A DNA stretch of 64,000 bases from Paralichthys olivaceus (lineage: Eukaryota > Chordata > Actinopteri > Pleuronectiformes > Paralichthyidae), in assembly GCF_024713975.1 (NCBI RefSeq), contig NC_091094.1:22716501-22780500 (forward strand), written 5' to 3'. Below, in pieces: positions 1 to 21,299 of this stretch; position 1 is the stretch's first letter, and each line of letters opens with the position of its first letter. Under the pieces are notes generated by a model. It worked only from the letters and a program-made list of their open reading frames with translations. It made no database searches and was not told where the DNA came from. The position numbers and the translations under genes are program-made.

Positions 1-1583
1 TCTTTACTGCTTCTCTCTGGGGGTTTATCACCTCTCTTCTCAACAGAGCACAGACATGACACTGCATGTCCACTCCCTGGAGAATGTCCTTCTCAGTACA
101 TTAGATTAAGTTGAAATCTGATAATCATGGACTAAGTTTTGTTGAACAAGATTCATGTGATGAGCTTTTGTCTGAGGGCAGTCATAGATCTGCCATTTGT
201 TTGTGTGAAAGGCTCCTACTTGTCTGTCAGTGGGAGGTCAAGCATGCTGGGGGCTTTCACACGTACAGGAGCAAACAGCAGCTTCTGGTTCAGTTCCAGG
301 ACAGGGGCCAACGCAAACTCCATGGAAGCATTTCAAGTATGTCTTCACACAAAGTGAGCCTCATTCTTTATGATGTTTGATGGAGGAAAACACAACACTA
401 TGTCTTACTGACCCTAAAAAGCAAAAAGCTGGTCAGTCGTGGAGGGGAGCTTTGAGACAGTGGACAGAGAAACGTTTCTTCTTTAAAAGATGTGATGCTG
501 GCAGAAGCAGTCTTTGGACGGTAATTTTGATTCAGCCCTCGAGGCCTTCCGTCTAGATTTGTTGAACAGAGTCATTTCATGATTTACTCGACTGGCAAAG
601 AGACAGCAAGATGCTTGTTTATGGCAGCGATTTGTGAGCAGCGTTGAGTGAGAGGCTTTTGGCAGAAAACGCTATTGCTATTTTTGGATTTCAATTCTCT
701 ATTGGGTATCATGGAAGAGGCTTTGTTTGTAATGAAGATCCATTATGTGGAGAAAAGTGCATATAAATCATTGCTTAAATTCAGCTCTCAGCAACAGTTA
801 TATTTCTTCCCTTCTCTTTTAGCTGACATGACCAGATATGTAGCTATAACATATAGTAATGTACCAACACTATATAAAATACATTTCATGTAAACCTTGA
901 TGTTTACGACAGCAGCAAACAGGAAACTCCCTTGAAAGTAGGTTTTATATATTGCCCCGGTTATTTATTCCATCACTGTGTGTCTACCTCTGCTCCTCTG
1001 GCTCCCTCTTTTTCTGGAGTCGTAACTGAGCTATTGAGACATAAAATGCACACAGTTTACAGTTCTCCATATATTTTTAATGTTACTTATCCTTTCTCAT
1101 TTTACATTCTCTTTCACAAATTAATTGGTTGCTAATTTCATCTGAGAGGTAATTTTAGATAACTGCTTTTTCTGTGTTTACAATACTTTTAAATTTAATG
1201 CAAGGAGTAGAGCTGGGCAGTTGACCGAAAATGTATCAAAACCAACATTTATAACCTATAACTGATTAATCTTGCTCATGTTGGTTAATTCGGTTAATAC
1301 TTTCCTCAATGTGTGCATTCACCAACTGTCGGGTTTCTGTCTCTAGATTCCTGAGCTGAGCTGCACTGGATCCCCCCCGATGCTACCTGGCGTAATCAGA
1401 TCTAGGAGACACCCATGTTTATCTACTATTGACTTCTTGGAAATGCAACTACTGACTCTCCACCTAAAGTCAACACATGGCTGAAACTGCAAGGTTAGAG
1501 AGGATACAACACTTATCAATGCCTATATATATATATATATATATATTGTTGATGCATGTAAAACTTCATTTCTTTCTCATCAG
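1..1583. other. Left edge, no coding exon recognised
   Basis: No family-level protein similarity was found in the short open frames here. The segment is probably upstream sequence or the 5' intron of ccdc120. Around 1203-1320 it holds a stretch (GGGCAGTTGACCGAAAATG onward) that resembles a dispersed fish repeat, and 1527-1546 is a short TA run. A pyrimidine-rich acceptor ends at 1583 and opens the first ccdc120 coding exon. Confidence 0.5.
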
Positions 1584-1626
1584 GTGAGGGTGTGGTTGGG
1601 AGCGTGAGTCCTCAGAATTACATCAC

Positions 1627-4600
1627 ATGGAGGTCAAAGGACAACTGATCACATCAATGGGTCTGGGGGCTCCTGGTGAGTGAAAAGAAGCGCACCTTCG
1701 TGTCTGGACAAGCCTGAAGTGGTCTGGCAAACCTATCAGATTGTGTTTTTTCTGACAGTTCAACAGAAGGAACATGTTTTCCTCAAGGGAACAGCCAGCT
1801 GAAAAAACAGCTGTTATGTGTGAAGGCCTTTTGTTCACTCACTGTCACCACAGCTGTCAGATAATGTTTTCAGAGCTCTGAATTACTGGGAACAGACATC
1901 GTATTGTTTGAGACAGGCATAATAAGACTGTTTTAGTCTATAGAGTTTCTTAGTTTGATTCCTTGAAGGCTCAATTTCAGTCATTTGGACCAAAAATATT
2001 TAGTCTGTAGTTGGACAAGCCTGGTACTTAACATATCTCATGACAACACAAAAACAGTGTTGTTCCATCGCTCAAAAAGTGTCTTACCCAGCCCGTGGTT
2101 CTTAGTGAAGAAGTGAATCTTTCAAGATGGGTCAAATATAAGTATACATTTGAACTTAGAAAAAAAAAACAAAAAAAAAAACTGTACATTGTACTTTTAG
2201 TGAAGTTTTCCAAAACAGAAGTTGTGAGTTTGTTGGATTATATAAAGCAGCAGGACTCTTTGTGTCAGACTGACTCAAAATAATCTACAGTTCATTGTTC
2301 AAGGTAATGACGGAACATGTCACTCACTGCAGTTGTGTGGCTCCTTGATGTGTTTTTATATGTTTTTGACAACAGACATGGGATGTGTTGACAATAAATA
2401 TTAGAAAATATTTCCACCCACATCCCGTGATTCGTCTAATTCTTTCTGGTGGGTTCTGTGATGTGTAGATGTTCAAGGCAGCCAGGACAACAAGCTGCAG
2501 GCTGAGAGGATTGCAGCTCTGCAGGAGAGAAAACAGGTCCTGGAGGCTCTGCTCCACACCAGAGTGGGAGAGCTCAAACAAGTCTGTCTGCAGGAAGCAG
2601 TGAGTAGCTCTATCTTCATGTATGAAGCATACATGGGTCAGGGTACAATATTTTCACCCTGTAAAACTTTTTTTTTTGTTCATTTGTGTTTGATCTGTGT
2701 TAAAGGTTGTTTTAGTGTATTTGTATTACTCACAACTTGCTGAGAATCTGTGAGATCTTTGTTCTCACTTAAAATGAAACACATATTTTTAATCACTTGA
2801 CAGCTCCAGAGAACTTGTCGGTACATGTTAATGAAGCCACCGCAGTGTCACAGCTTTTCAACCCATCCCTGTGTTTTCAGGTTGATGTAGTGTATATCAC
2901 TCTGTCTTTGTGTGTTTTATTCTTTTAATCACAATCTGTTCTTATTATTTGATTTTCAATCACCAAGCAGAGGTATTAATTTATTAAGATGATACAGACA
3001 TATAGCTTGTGTGCACAGGAGTTTCTGTGGTATGAGCCTTTCAGCAATTTTCCTGCTCGACACGATAAATGAGTGTTAAGCTGTGCACACAATTATCATG
3101 TTGTCAGTGTATCTAATTTTGAATCTCTACTCATCTGCAGCTGTTATTCTGTTTTTTACGTTTTATTATCATAGCAATATATTTATTATAAAAATTTCAA
3201 TGCAGTTAACTATTTAAAGGTTTTTAATGAATCTTCTGGTAATGTGTGAATTTTGGTTTTATGTAAAACCTCTGAGCTCATACAGAAGGATAATGAATGT
3301 CCTCTATAGGAGCTGACTGGGAAGTTGCCACGTACTTTCCCCCTGGAGACTGGAGAGAAACCCCCGCTGGTGCAGCGCAGAGCTGGCGTGTTGCCCAACA
3401 CCAAGGCAGAGGTAAGTCAACATCTTGAATATCAATTGTGTTTAGGCAGCAACTGTAATGTTGTGTATACTTGGGGTCTAACACGGTCGTCTGTCCCTGG
3501 CTGCAGGATGAGGCTGCCCAAAGAAAGCAGATGAAAGCCATCTTCACCGGTGCTCTGTACAGACACTCGGAATCAGACAGAAATGTCCCAAATAGCAAGA
3601 GGACAGTTCATCGAGGGTGCCACACAGGTATAATTACACAGCAACACTGATAATAAACACATCAGGGACACGTGAATAGAAAACAATCCACATTGTTGTC
3701 AACATTTTATGTTTGCAAATCACAATGACCTTTGCACTCAGGCTCAGCAAAGATATCAAATATCATGCTGCACTGTCTTTGACCTGAATGGTTATTGTCT
3801 TTCAGAGGACACAGTCATGTCAGAGAGTACGAGCTCCATGTCAGATTCAACATCCCATGACAACGGTGAGTCATTTTACACCAACATTAGTGGGTAAGGG
3901 GAAAGGCGATTGACCTTTGTGTCATTTCCAACATCACAAACACCCAGAACTGAGAAGCTCTCTCACCATGCTGTTCACCTGGGTGTCTCATTGTCATCAC
4001 TGCCAATCAGACCTGGAGCAGATAGTAACCAGCGTCTACCGCACATTGTATTCCTGTGTCTTAACAAAAGCATGATGTTAACAGTTGCTAGTGGGTCTTT
4101 TGACCAGTGGAAAAGGGTCTTAAGTGTCTTAAGCCTCTGGTGGATACTTTGTTGTATTTACATATTCAGAATCCTAACTGAAAAATTTGTCAGTGTTATG
4201 CTTTTTACACTTAAAATACAAACGTGCTAAGAAGGTGTGAAGCTAATTATCACTTCTCTTGTTCAAACACCAAATAAGACTGAGCTGTCACATTTCCGTT
4301 GTAAACCCAAAATAGCACACTTGGATTATTGTGCTTTTAGTGAAGTCGATACGTTTTTTCATGTGTGAGTGGGCTTCACTACAATAACACTTTTTTTGTT
4401 GTTCTTCTCCCCAAAAGAGTCATCTCCCAGCGTGGCCGCTGACCAGCGCTCTCTGTCTCAGCCCCGGCTCACTGTGGGCAGCCCTGACCACCGCATCAGT
4501 AGGAAACTGTCTCCAGTAGAGATTTACTATGAGATGAGGACACGTCGCAACTCTGTCACAAGCTCTGTCAGGTACTGAAAGTGACTCTGTGCTACAGGCT

Positions 4601-7384
4601 GTGCAGTTTGATCTGTTTGTACATATTCCTATGCACACATGCACGTGATTGTTTTTATATATGTGTGATAAATCATAAATGCATCAATGTCCCCTTGTGT
4701 TGCTCACAGCCCAACTCACTCTTTACCGAGAAGTGCATCTAACGTTGAAGGAAGAAGTGTTCCAGCGACTCCTCTTTTGGCGCGAACTGCTCCAATCAGC
4801 GTTCATGTCAGGTAATGTGGGATACGAGGCTGCTTTTATCTGACGCAGCACAGTTCCAGCCCCCCTGTGATAACTGTGTGTTGGAAAATGCTTGCTGACT
4901 TAAAAAGGGTTGTAACAATAATTAGTGGCATATGTTACTCTACCATCAAAGGCTAGAGCTCATTAAATTGTGCCCCTTCTTAAGTCCTGTGAATTACAGT
5001 TTTGTAGTTTTGCTTTCACTCCCTCTTTATCCATAGTTCTCAGAGTCTTCTCCTAATATAAACTCTTGCTGTTCTCACATTTCCACCTTAGGTCGGATGC
5101 GTCAGGGGGTAATGGTTTGAAGCAGTGGTCTGGCAGCCTGGATGTGCCATACATGATTCCATTGGCACAGGAGGGCTCTTCTTCTGACCGGCGAAGCTGC
5201 CCGTACAGCTCCCGGGCCAGGCGCAGTAACAGCTCAGAGGCCCTGTTGGATAGGTCGAGCCTCCCTGATGATCCAGCACCCAGAAACGGGATGCCCCCCA
5301 GAGGAGGGCCTTACAAGAGCTCAGAGACACTGACTGATGGCAAGCTGCGACACATTCACTTAGGCAGCCCTGAGAGACATGTGGACGGCTCTGTGGATCA
5401 GGCCAAAATGCGTCTCTCCATGGGCGGCAGAGGGGCAGGGGGAGGCTACAATGAGCTACTCATGGACTATATCTGGGGGAAACAGCAGAGGTTGCAAGTG
5501 CAGCACCACTTGTACCAGTCCACAGGCAGGATCTGGCAGGACATGTCCTCTCCTCGTTCATCCACAGCAGTGGTTCCTCCCCATGCCAATGGTTTTTCTC
5601 ATTCCCAGGTGCATCTCCCCAGCACTGCACCTCCTTACAGCCCCATGGTCCTCAGAGGGTCACAAGCCGAGCTGCGCAGGGTCAAAGTCACCAGAACCAA
5701 ATCTTGTGGACCTTTTATGCCTTTGCAGCAACAATCCCAGGATGGAATACTATTGTCAGCATATGAGTCTCCCCTTCCTGCCTCTGGCACCACCACATCC
5801 TCCATCCCCAACCTGCACCCTTACCAGACTGAGCTGTCTGGCCCCTCCTTCAGTCGCAGAGCCCCACAGTTCTCTCTCCCGACCCCAGAAGACTCAACTA
5901 GAAGCCTGCATAAAGCCCTGGCTCTGGAAGGACTGAGGGACTGGTACCTGAGGAACGCTCTTGGCTATCCACCAGCTGCCTCAAAGGGTCACGAGACGGG
6001 TATCTCTCGCCTCTCACACCCCAATCCGTTGGTGCACCAGGCTCAGTCTGTTCAAGGTGAAGCAGCCAACCTCAACAGGCCTCAGATACCCCAGTCAGCC
6101 AGCTTCCACGGTCTCCCACTGCATGGAAGGTCAGTACTTTTTCTTTCTTGAGCCTGTGTGCTTTTTTCTAACCCAAATGTCTGTTCAAGGCAAGACTCAG
6201 TCTTGTAGGCTAGGAATAAGTACTCTAACTTTCTGTCATTGTTGTGCATTGTTTGGCATTTGACAAGTACATTACAAAGCAGAAGAAATGTGCTATCACC
6301 TAAAGAGATGAGATTTTTTTTGTAGGGATGACACAATATGAAATTTTGGTGCCACGATTATTGTCAGAGGTCACGATTTTCACGATTATTGATACCATAG
6401 AATGAAAAAGCCACACAACAAACAATATAGGGTGAATAAATAGCTAATAATATAACTAATGAACTAAAATATTTATTATTATCATCAACAATATCCAGTT
6501 AGTTTTTAATGTGTCACATTTTGCTATTTAAAAGTATTTTTTTCTTTTGCCTTATTGTGGAAGGTTGGTCATTGAATTTTTGTTTCCTGTCATTTTAAGC
6601 AGTATAGGTGTATGGGACTTTTATTGTGAAGGGTCACCGACGGAAGTCATTCAGTTTTGTGAGCGAGTTGTTGACTAGTACAGGAAACTGTCCTGGTTCA
6701 AGCCACATTCTTCATGTCCTTATTATACTATTACTACCTCCAGTACAGGTGAATTAAACTAAACGCTACATTTATGATGGTTAGTACTATAGTTAGTACT
6801 ATAAGTATTTAAAATACTAACATGCATGTTTGCAAACACATTCACTCAATCTTTTTGTATCGCTGACACTTAATCCGGTTTCTCTCTGGAAAATTGGAGT
6901 AATCTAGCAGGGGGTTATGCTATTACTCTTACCCTGTCCCCAACCAAGCCATCCATCATTCCAACTCTTATAATCATTGGGTTTTTATTTTTGTTTTCAT
7001 TTGCCTTATTTTATTTTGCTTAATCAGCATTATCTCCTGCTGCGAGCTGGCTAATACCAACGTCATGAACTTTGATGCGATTATGCATTAACGCCCCCTA
7101 AATCGTCAAGGATTTTTACTTTCTTGATTAATTCCAAAAGGATTTTACTAATTTACAAGCGAGCCCTCCTCTGAGCTGAATCATAGTCTGACCATGATTC
7201 CTAATTTTTATTTCATGAAGATATTCTCTCACTGTGGTTCTACGCCTTTGTGGAGTGTTGTATTGATTTGTCTTGCCTTCCCAACAGGTCGATGGAGTTT
7301 TCTCTGTATCAGGAGACTCCTCCACAACAGCTGCAAGAGGTGACCCCAAAGGAACCCAGTGCTGACCCAGGCACCCTAGTCTGA
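1627..7384 (+). CDS. ccdc120: Coiled-coil domain-containing protein 120 (CUPID-domain scaffold)
   Basis: Nine coding exons: 1627-1675, 2469-2599, 3310-3411, 3507-3627, 3806-3865, 4418-4571, 4710-4811, 5092-6129 and 7288-7384. Phases agree at every junction and give 617 aa. The N-terminus MEVKGQLI matches mammalian CCDC120. Residues about 17-60 form a charged coiled coil ending in VCLQEA, followed by the CUPID-type motif ELTGKLPRTFPLETGEKPP. Later conserved blocks are SDSTSHDN, RRNSV...LPRSAS, EGRSVPATP, QWSGS, RRSNSSEALL and LALEGLRDWY (516-525). The rest is low-complexity Ser/Pro/Gly, mostly in the 1038-base exon. Known family role: INAVA and FRMD4 relatives bind cytohesin Arf-GEFs through CUPID; CCDC120 is linked to centriole subdistal appendages and neurite growth. 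Those roles are inferred from homology. An acceptor at 1583 places about 43 bases of 5' UTR before the ATG; any upstream noncoding exon is not resolved. Confidence 0.9.
6325..7120. repeat. Dispersed fish repeat inside the last ccdc120 intron
   Basis: The stretch starting GATGACACAATATGAAATTT, with repeated CACGATTATTG / CACGATTTTCACG motifs and an echo near 7075-7110 (GATTATGCATTAACGCC...AATCGTCAAGG), looks like a degenerate DNA-transposon-type repeat common in fish introns. Class and exact borders are uncertain. No exon is needed here, because the flanking exons join in phase. Confidence 0.4.
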
Positions 7385-7392
7385 CGCAGCAG

Positions 7393-7393
<1 letters not shown>

Positions 7394-7471
<78 letters not shown>
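7394..7471. repeat. (CA)n microsatellite in ccdc120 3' UTR
   Basis: Near-perfect dinucleotide tract of about 38 CA units, starting ten bases after the ccdc120 stop. Poly-Val/Cys open frames across it are artefacts. Confidence 0.95.
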
Positions 7472-7475
<4 letters not shown>

Positions 7476-9742
7476 TATTATGAGCAAAAACACTGTAGCC
7501 TCACATTCACTTACACAGACAAATAGATACAATGTGACCTCAATTGCAAAGCAAAACATGGCGACCTCAGCAGAAAGAGACTGTAGTAAATGGCAAACTG
7601 TAGCTGTGCAGTGTGAAAAAGCCTTGGCAAGTTCCCCGTCTTACAACTGATTTCACCAGTATGAAATTAAACCCAGTGTTCTCATGCGGATGTACACTGG
7701 TGTTGACTTACAGATTATCTAGTACCAACAATATGGTTATGGTGTTCTCCATATATCGACCTTTCTGGTCCAACACAAGCAGTGAAATCCTTCCTTATAA
7801 ACCCTGAAAAGTCTCCTGAGATATACTTTTTTACAGAATATATACAGTCTAAAACACTATTTTGTATCTTCTGAGATATAAAGAACAGTTATATTGAAGA
7901 GGTAATTTATTGCTCATTAATCGTGTGATGTATAAAGATGTTATATGAGCTCATGTCATCTGAAATCTATTAATACATGCCGGTGAATGTGTATTTGTAA
8001 ACTATACAAAACGCAAAAATCATGCTTCAGTCCTCATCTGCTGTTATTTTCACAGCCATTTGTATCTTTCATGTTTGATAAATGAAACGGGCCACGAACT
8101 GTAGCGTAACTGGTGTAGCAGGACGGGAGTGCCTAAAAAAAGTTCTAATATCAAAACTAAACCGTGGTTAGAAAACTTTAAAGTGCTTTCTAATTATCTG
8201 AAATGCTAGCATTAAGCCTTTGTGAGCTTTAGGCTAATATCAATGTGAAAGCAGTTCACGATGTCAGAGTTGGGGTGTTTGGAATGATGTCATATATTGT
8301 GATTTTTCACTTTTTGTTTTCTAGATTCAGCTCGATGCTGGCTGATAGCTTTCTCTGTGCTGACCTTCCACCGAAACGAAAAATTAGACCAATTTCAGGA
8401 AAAACCTGAGGGCTGTAATGAGACCTACTGTATGGCAGTAGCACATGACTGTATGACGATAATTTACCCATATCAAATCATATTGTTCTGCATTTACTTG
8501 TGGAGGATTTGAGCGTCATACAGAGCACTTTACAAACATCTTAAGCCTTAATTCCTTGTGAAATTGTCACCATGAGAGATGACAGGCATTGGGAAGATGA
8601 AGACAGGGTTTATAAAGGGGCTAGTGAGTTTTGTCAGCATCTGCTGAAGGTCTATTTGAGCGTTAGTCTGTATATAGCGTGGATTGTACTGATGAGTTTC
8701 AAGCTGATATTTTATTCCCATACTAACATTGTAATTTTCAAACTAACCCACAAAATAAATATTTAATCACAATAACCTCCCCCGGTCCTTTCACCCCCAA
8801 GTGAGCACTATTTAATTGGTTGTAAAAAAGTGAGGTTGATGGTGTGAAGAGATAGAACTGCTGCAGTATTGAATGACGGTGTGAGCAGGTCTCATACCAG
8901 TACATTTGTTTGAGAGTTGATGCTTGCTGACTTTTGTATTTGTAATGATTTTGAGTCATTTCATATATTTGGTTTTTGTGCTGTTTCAAAAAATATTAAC
9001 AATACCATTTTTTTTAAATCTGAGTGGTTGGTCATAATATATTTTAAGAGTATGTGTAGCCTCATTGTAAAATTGAGAGAAATTGGCTCAAGAAACAATA
9101 TCTTCAAGGAAACTGAAAATATTTTCTTGATGTAAACAGAAATTAACGTACATTTTAGGTGGTTTTTTTCCCTTTTAATGTACTTGATCTTTGGACATTT
9201 AGGGCTCATTTGAATGTAGTTCTTTATGTGTATCATATGTGATGTTTTTTACTGTTGCATTCACTGTAGCACAGCACAGAATGTGACCTGGTTTCTTCTG
9301 CTGCCTGATGTGTTCACATCCTCTTAGTATCCGGCTTCATAGAGCTTCATCCAGCTGGTGAAAACCTGAAATCAAAGACCAAACTGCTGTGCACTGGGGG
9401 TCGTAAATGTATTTTTCATATAATGTACTCTGTAAGTTTAAAATAAATTATATAAATTTAGCTCTGAAGCAAATTTATTCAAACTATACTATATTTAATA
9501 ACGTATAACATTTTGTAGCTATCTACTGTAGCTCTTCCTCATCAGTGCGGGAATCGGTAATCTGTGTTTAAAACCATTTCATTCAGCAGTGTGATGTGTC
9601 AATATTTGATTATTCATTTTTTTAAAAGATACTTAAGTGCAGCTGTTTACTTTTTCACTCCTCTTTATAACTAGGCCTATGGAATAAGACTAAATGGGTC
9701 TGTCCTATACTGTATGTATGAGATTGTGCATTCATTCTACTA

Positions 9743-9748
9743 AATAAA
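9743..9748 (+). terminator. Candidate distal poly(A) signal of ccdc120
   Basis: AATAAA followed within 40 bases by a GT-rich stretch. It is the last good signal before the next gene's upstream region. Confidence 0.4.
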
Positions 9749-9770
9749 GTGTCATGTTGAAATCAACTCT

Positions 9771-10611
9771 TGGTTGTTTATTGTAAGGCATAATGTAACG
9801 CATGCTTTTTTTAAACAGACAATTTGGTATGTATGAAATAGAATTATTTTCTCTTTACTGTACATTAGATTAGATGACTTTTATTGATGTTCAAATTATA
9901 GTAAATTATTCATATATAGGCCCATATACAGTATATGCTCATAGATATACCACAAACCATCCATGCACAAAAACACAAAACAAAACAAAAACATGTGGTA
10001 AGCGTGTGTGGAGTGACTTAAGTTTTGTTAATTAAAGTAATGTCTTATTAAGAACAGTTAATTTCATTTATGCTTTTAAAGACACTAATTAATTTACATT
10101 ACATTTTTACAAATTGTTTAGTTTAGATAGTCAGATAAGATCAGATAAAATCAGACTTTGTCAATTCTGATGGAGTATTTATTTTAGTATCAAGTGAAAA
10201 TAAAAATAAAAGTTAAATCAAATGATTAAGTATATACGGAGTAAATACAGAACTAGTGCCAGATAGAAATAACAAGAGAAATGAGAATAAAATAAATAAG
10301 TTGCATGAGAGAGTAAATTTGAATAAAATGTCAGTAAGTAATAATGTGACCTGTACTCTTACAATAAGGTAGCAGTTATTACATGCACTTTTTTAAATAT
10401 TGCCTCATATCAAAACCTTAGGACATACTATTCAGGTTGTAGTTTCCTGTTGAAGATTTTTTGTAGCAAATTTATAGGAATAAAAAAACCTAATAAATAA
10501 AAATAATACTGGATAGTTGGGAGAATGACCAGCTCACCAGCTCCAGAAGTGAAAAATGTTATCAGGATCACAGTGAACCAGCAGTAGCAGCAGTCTGCTA
10601 TTCCTGGAGCT

Positions 10612-10612
<1 letters not shown>
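9771..10612. other. Intergenic, AT-rich, no gene seen
   Basis: AT-rich sequence between the ccdc120 poly(A) signal and the CA tract upstream of srpk3. It includes a stretch (TTAGATTAGATGACTTTTATTG, near 9865) resembling the 3' tail of a fish non-LTR element, and a GATAAGATCAGATAAAATCAG stretch near 10135. No coding similarity. Confidence 0.5.
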
Positions 10613-10708
<96 letters not shown>

Positions 10709-10722
10709 ACACACACACACAC
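10613..10722. repeat. (CA)n microsatellite upstream of srpk3
   Basis: About 55 CA units with one CTC interruption near 10702. It ends just before the GC-richer stretch taken as the srpk3 5' exon. Any effect on transcription is unproven. Confidence 0.95.
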
Positions 10723-10826
10723 GCTGAGCAGAGAGCAGCACGCGACCTGAGGGACTCTTCTCTCCTCGCGCCACGCTGCTTTGATCTGATTTGATTTTGA
10801 TTTAAAGTGGACACATCACAGACAGG
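10723..10826 (+). other. srpk3: Candidate noncoding first exon of srpk3
   Basis: GC-richer stretch (GCACGCGACC, CTCGCGCCACG) ending in a strong donor GACAGG|GTGAGT at 10826/10827. It lies about 1 kb before the coding exon, whose acceptor (TTCGTTGCAG) ends at 11820. The 5' border is unknown. Inferred from position and splice signal only. Confidence 0.4.
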
Positions 10827-11865
10827 GTGAGTAGCTGGTGACTGTTTATTAATATAGCTCCTGGTTGTTTGTGTTACCGAGTGTTAAAGTGGAAACTAAA
10901 ACAACAAGTAGAGCACAGTTTTACTCCTGAGAAACTTCCTGTAGAAACCTTCAAAATAATACTGCTTAGTGTGGCTGAGGGAGCTAAAGGCCAAAGAAGT
11001 TGAGGGCACATTTACACAGTGTAAACAAGAAATGTCAATATAAGAAGACTTAAGTAGGAGAGCATGTTTGTACAAAGTACTGCTAACACCAAAGTGTCTA
11101 AAATCGTGGACAAACGCTGCTTAAACAACTGGAAACAACAAAGCTAGCCTAAATGAACTTTGTTCAGACTTTTCCTTTCCTACAAGGAGCTAATATTCTT
11201 TGCTGTATTGTTCCACAAATATTTCACACATTTCAGAATGTAATTCAACCAAATATTAAATCAAACATTATAAAATATATGGGCGGGGACAAACATTTAA
11301 ACAAACAGTGCAACAACTAAACTGCAGCTACAGTGCCAGCTATGAGCTGATGACCTGTCTTTTATTTTGAAGTTCCTGCTAATACTTTCAACTTTTCCAT
11401 GTCATATGACCTAATCTCTCACAGACATCAGTTCCTCCTGCCAGCTCCACACAAAGTGTCCAACCTCTCAACAGTAAGCCCACCTTAGAGACTGAACTTT
11501 CGGGGAGAGTTTCTCTTGTCCCTTCACTTTCAACTCCCAGAATGCAGATGAAAGTCATGTCTAGCCATATGTCCTTTGAAACGAGCAGTACGGTTTCATG
11601 AACAGCTCGGTTGCAGCTGGGTCAGTGTCAGGAGCTATTTACGTTGACATGCCATTCATCCAGGCTAAAAATAAACATACACATCCACTGGCCCTTTCGA
11701 AATGTCATTGCAAACAATCCACCACAATCAGCACAAACTACACAAACAGCAGCTGAATTCTTGTTTCAGACATGACACCTTATTCCATTTGTAAGTGTTC
11801 AAATTCATTTTTCGTTGCAGTTTTCTCCCTGAGTGCTGCCGTCACTCATCAGGCTCCTGTTAAAC

Positions 11866-19590
<7,725 letters not shown>

Positions 19591-19857
19591 ACACAGCGGC
19601 CCTGCATTGTTCAGAGCCCAGGGGATCAGCTCTCTGTTCAGCAGCAGACTCATAAGTTGGATGTGACAAAGGACTCCAGGCAGCTGTGGGAATAATCAGG
19701 TGCTGGCATCATGCGCACAGCTTTCATAAATATGTAGTAGCTTCACTAACAGCCTTTTCCCAGTTTAGTTGCTTGGGCTTTTAGACATTGTTCATAAAAA
19801 AATGTAACGTGTCATTTGAATGTGTTATTCCTGGAAAAGAGCCTTCGAACATGTTTC

Positions 19858-19863
19858 AATAAA
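19858..19863 (+). terminator. srpk3 poly(A) signal
   Basis: AATAAA 268 bases after the srpk3 stop codon, followed by T-rich sequence. This gives a 3' UTR of about 0.3 kb. Confidence 0.65.
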
Positions 19864-19869
19864 CTGACA

Positions 19870-21290
19870 TAAGATCACTTTTATTTTTTTTGTAGTTATT
19901 AACAGGTACAATTGCTCACACTACTGTGTTTTAGAGTCAATTGTAAATTGATTAAATTGACATTTTGCCTATCAATCATTCTCAGTAACGTATAATGACA
20001 GAGAAACATGCTTATAGTATTTTATATAATCTGTTATAAATCAAGACCTGAAATCTCTCATTCACCACAGTATTCAGACCTTTTATCAGCACATCATAGA
20101 AGACACTGGTAACAATTACAGCTTTTTGTCTTCTTGGTTTGGTTTGGTTTGCACGACTTGATTTGGGCAGTGTATCTATTCTTTTATATAGGATTTTACT
20201 TCCTAAGATGGGGCACATGTTTGAACTGCCATCGTCAGTCTATCCACAGATGTTCTGGTTTATTGCTGCCTTCTAATAGGACCGTGTTACCATGTTCAAT
20301 TAATGAATTCATGTGAAGGCCCCCCTGGTATTTATGACCTTGGAATATTCTGAAAGCTTGAAGTTCAAGAGTTTGCTGACAATTTTAGAAAAGGGGCTGG
20401 CCATGGAAGTTCATTTTTAATTGGATCACAAGTTAATCTATTGCATTTATAGTTATTTTAATTTTTTTTATTAAGTCTAAGGAAAATGTTGATATTCCTA
20501 ACAGCCACCTCTTTGCCCTCTGCCATTGTGCCTTTGCATTTACTGTATTGCGTTACCCGACTGTGGTGGAAATTCCTCTTGTCCTGAATTCAACGTCTGC
20601 AGACGAACCCAAAACACAAGAAAATGCCACGTTTTATACATTTTATACCTGCAGGCTGAGTCACATATTATCATTTGGTGTGTACAGGCTAAGCCACAGC
20701 TTAAAACCACTGAGGTGCAACAGCATCTTCAATAATGACACCCCGTTTTTATAGTATCAAATAACTAAATTAAACCAAAGTTACTGGACAAATTAATGCT
20801 TGAACATCATTTTAAGATCTACCTAAAATGAAAGAAACCATGTTTGAGAAAAATCCCTTAGTGTACTATGACCTAGTTTGGCTCATGTCCCATCCACTTA
20901 CATGGACATGGGATTTATGACCAACACTGCAGCCTACCACCAGGGGGCGATGAGATACTCTGGCTTCACTTTTGGAGAACCGTCATATCTCTATATACAC
21001 ACAGAACTCAAAAAACTTGAAGAGAGAATTAAAGACTCACGACAGAAATAAACAGTTTATTTGTTGTTTCATTAAAAAGAACCTGCATTGTTACAGTTTC
21101 CTCATTGTAGATGAAAATGTAATCATGATGAAATCAAGATATATAGGATCAGAGATTATTCACTAAAATATCTGGTTAAACATCTAAACATAACAAAAAT
21201 GTATTGTTGCTGCAGCAGAGTGAATCCTAATAAATGGCAAGAGAGAAACAATCCCTGAATGAGTGAGTGTGTGTGTGGGTGTGTGTGTGC
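19870..21290. other. Intergenic srpk3-comt
   Basis: No gene recognised. 20860-21000 holds a stretch (CACCAGGGGGCGATGAGATA, CTTCACTTTTGGAGAACCG) that resembles a very common dispersed fish repeat. 21261-21297 is a GT/GC dinucleotide tract that immediately precedes the candidate comt first exon. Confidence 0.5.
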
Positions 21291-21299
21291 GCGCGCTGA

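Larger units (their letters stand above)
7385..9770 (+). other. ccdc120: ccdc120 3' UTR (probable extent)
   Basis: No coding exon follows the TGA at 7382-7384. A long CA tract starts ten bases after the stop. AATAAA hexamers occur near 8755 and 9440, and a well-placed one lies at 9743-9748 with GT-rich sequence behind it (CTTGGTTGTTT). The UTR could therefore be about 2.4 kb, or shorter if an earlier signal is used. The extent is inference. Confidence 0.45.

Noticed and set aside
5379-5936. 185-codon open frame inside the large ccdc120 exon
   Set aside because: Shifted-frame shadow of the true CCDC120 frame, which carries all conserved motifs.
7128-7469. Open frame of repeated Val-Cys on the minus strand
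   Set aside because: It is a translation of the CA microsatellite and the antisense of the last ccdc120 exon. The same holds for 10428-10814.
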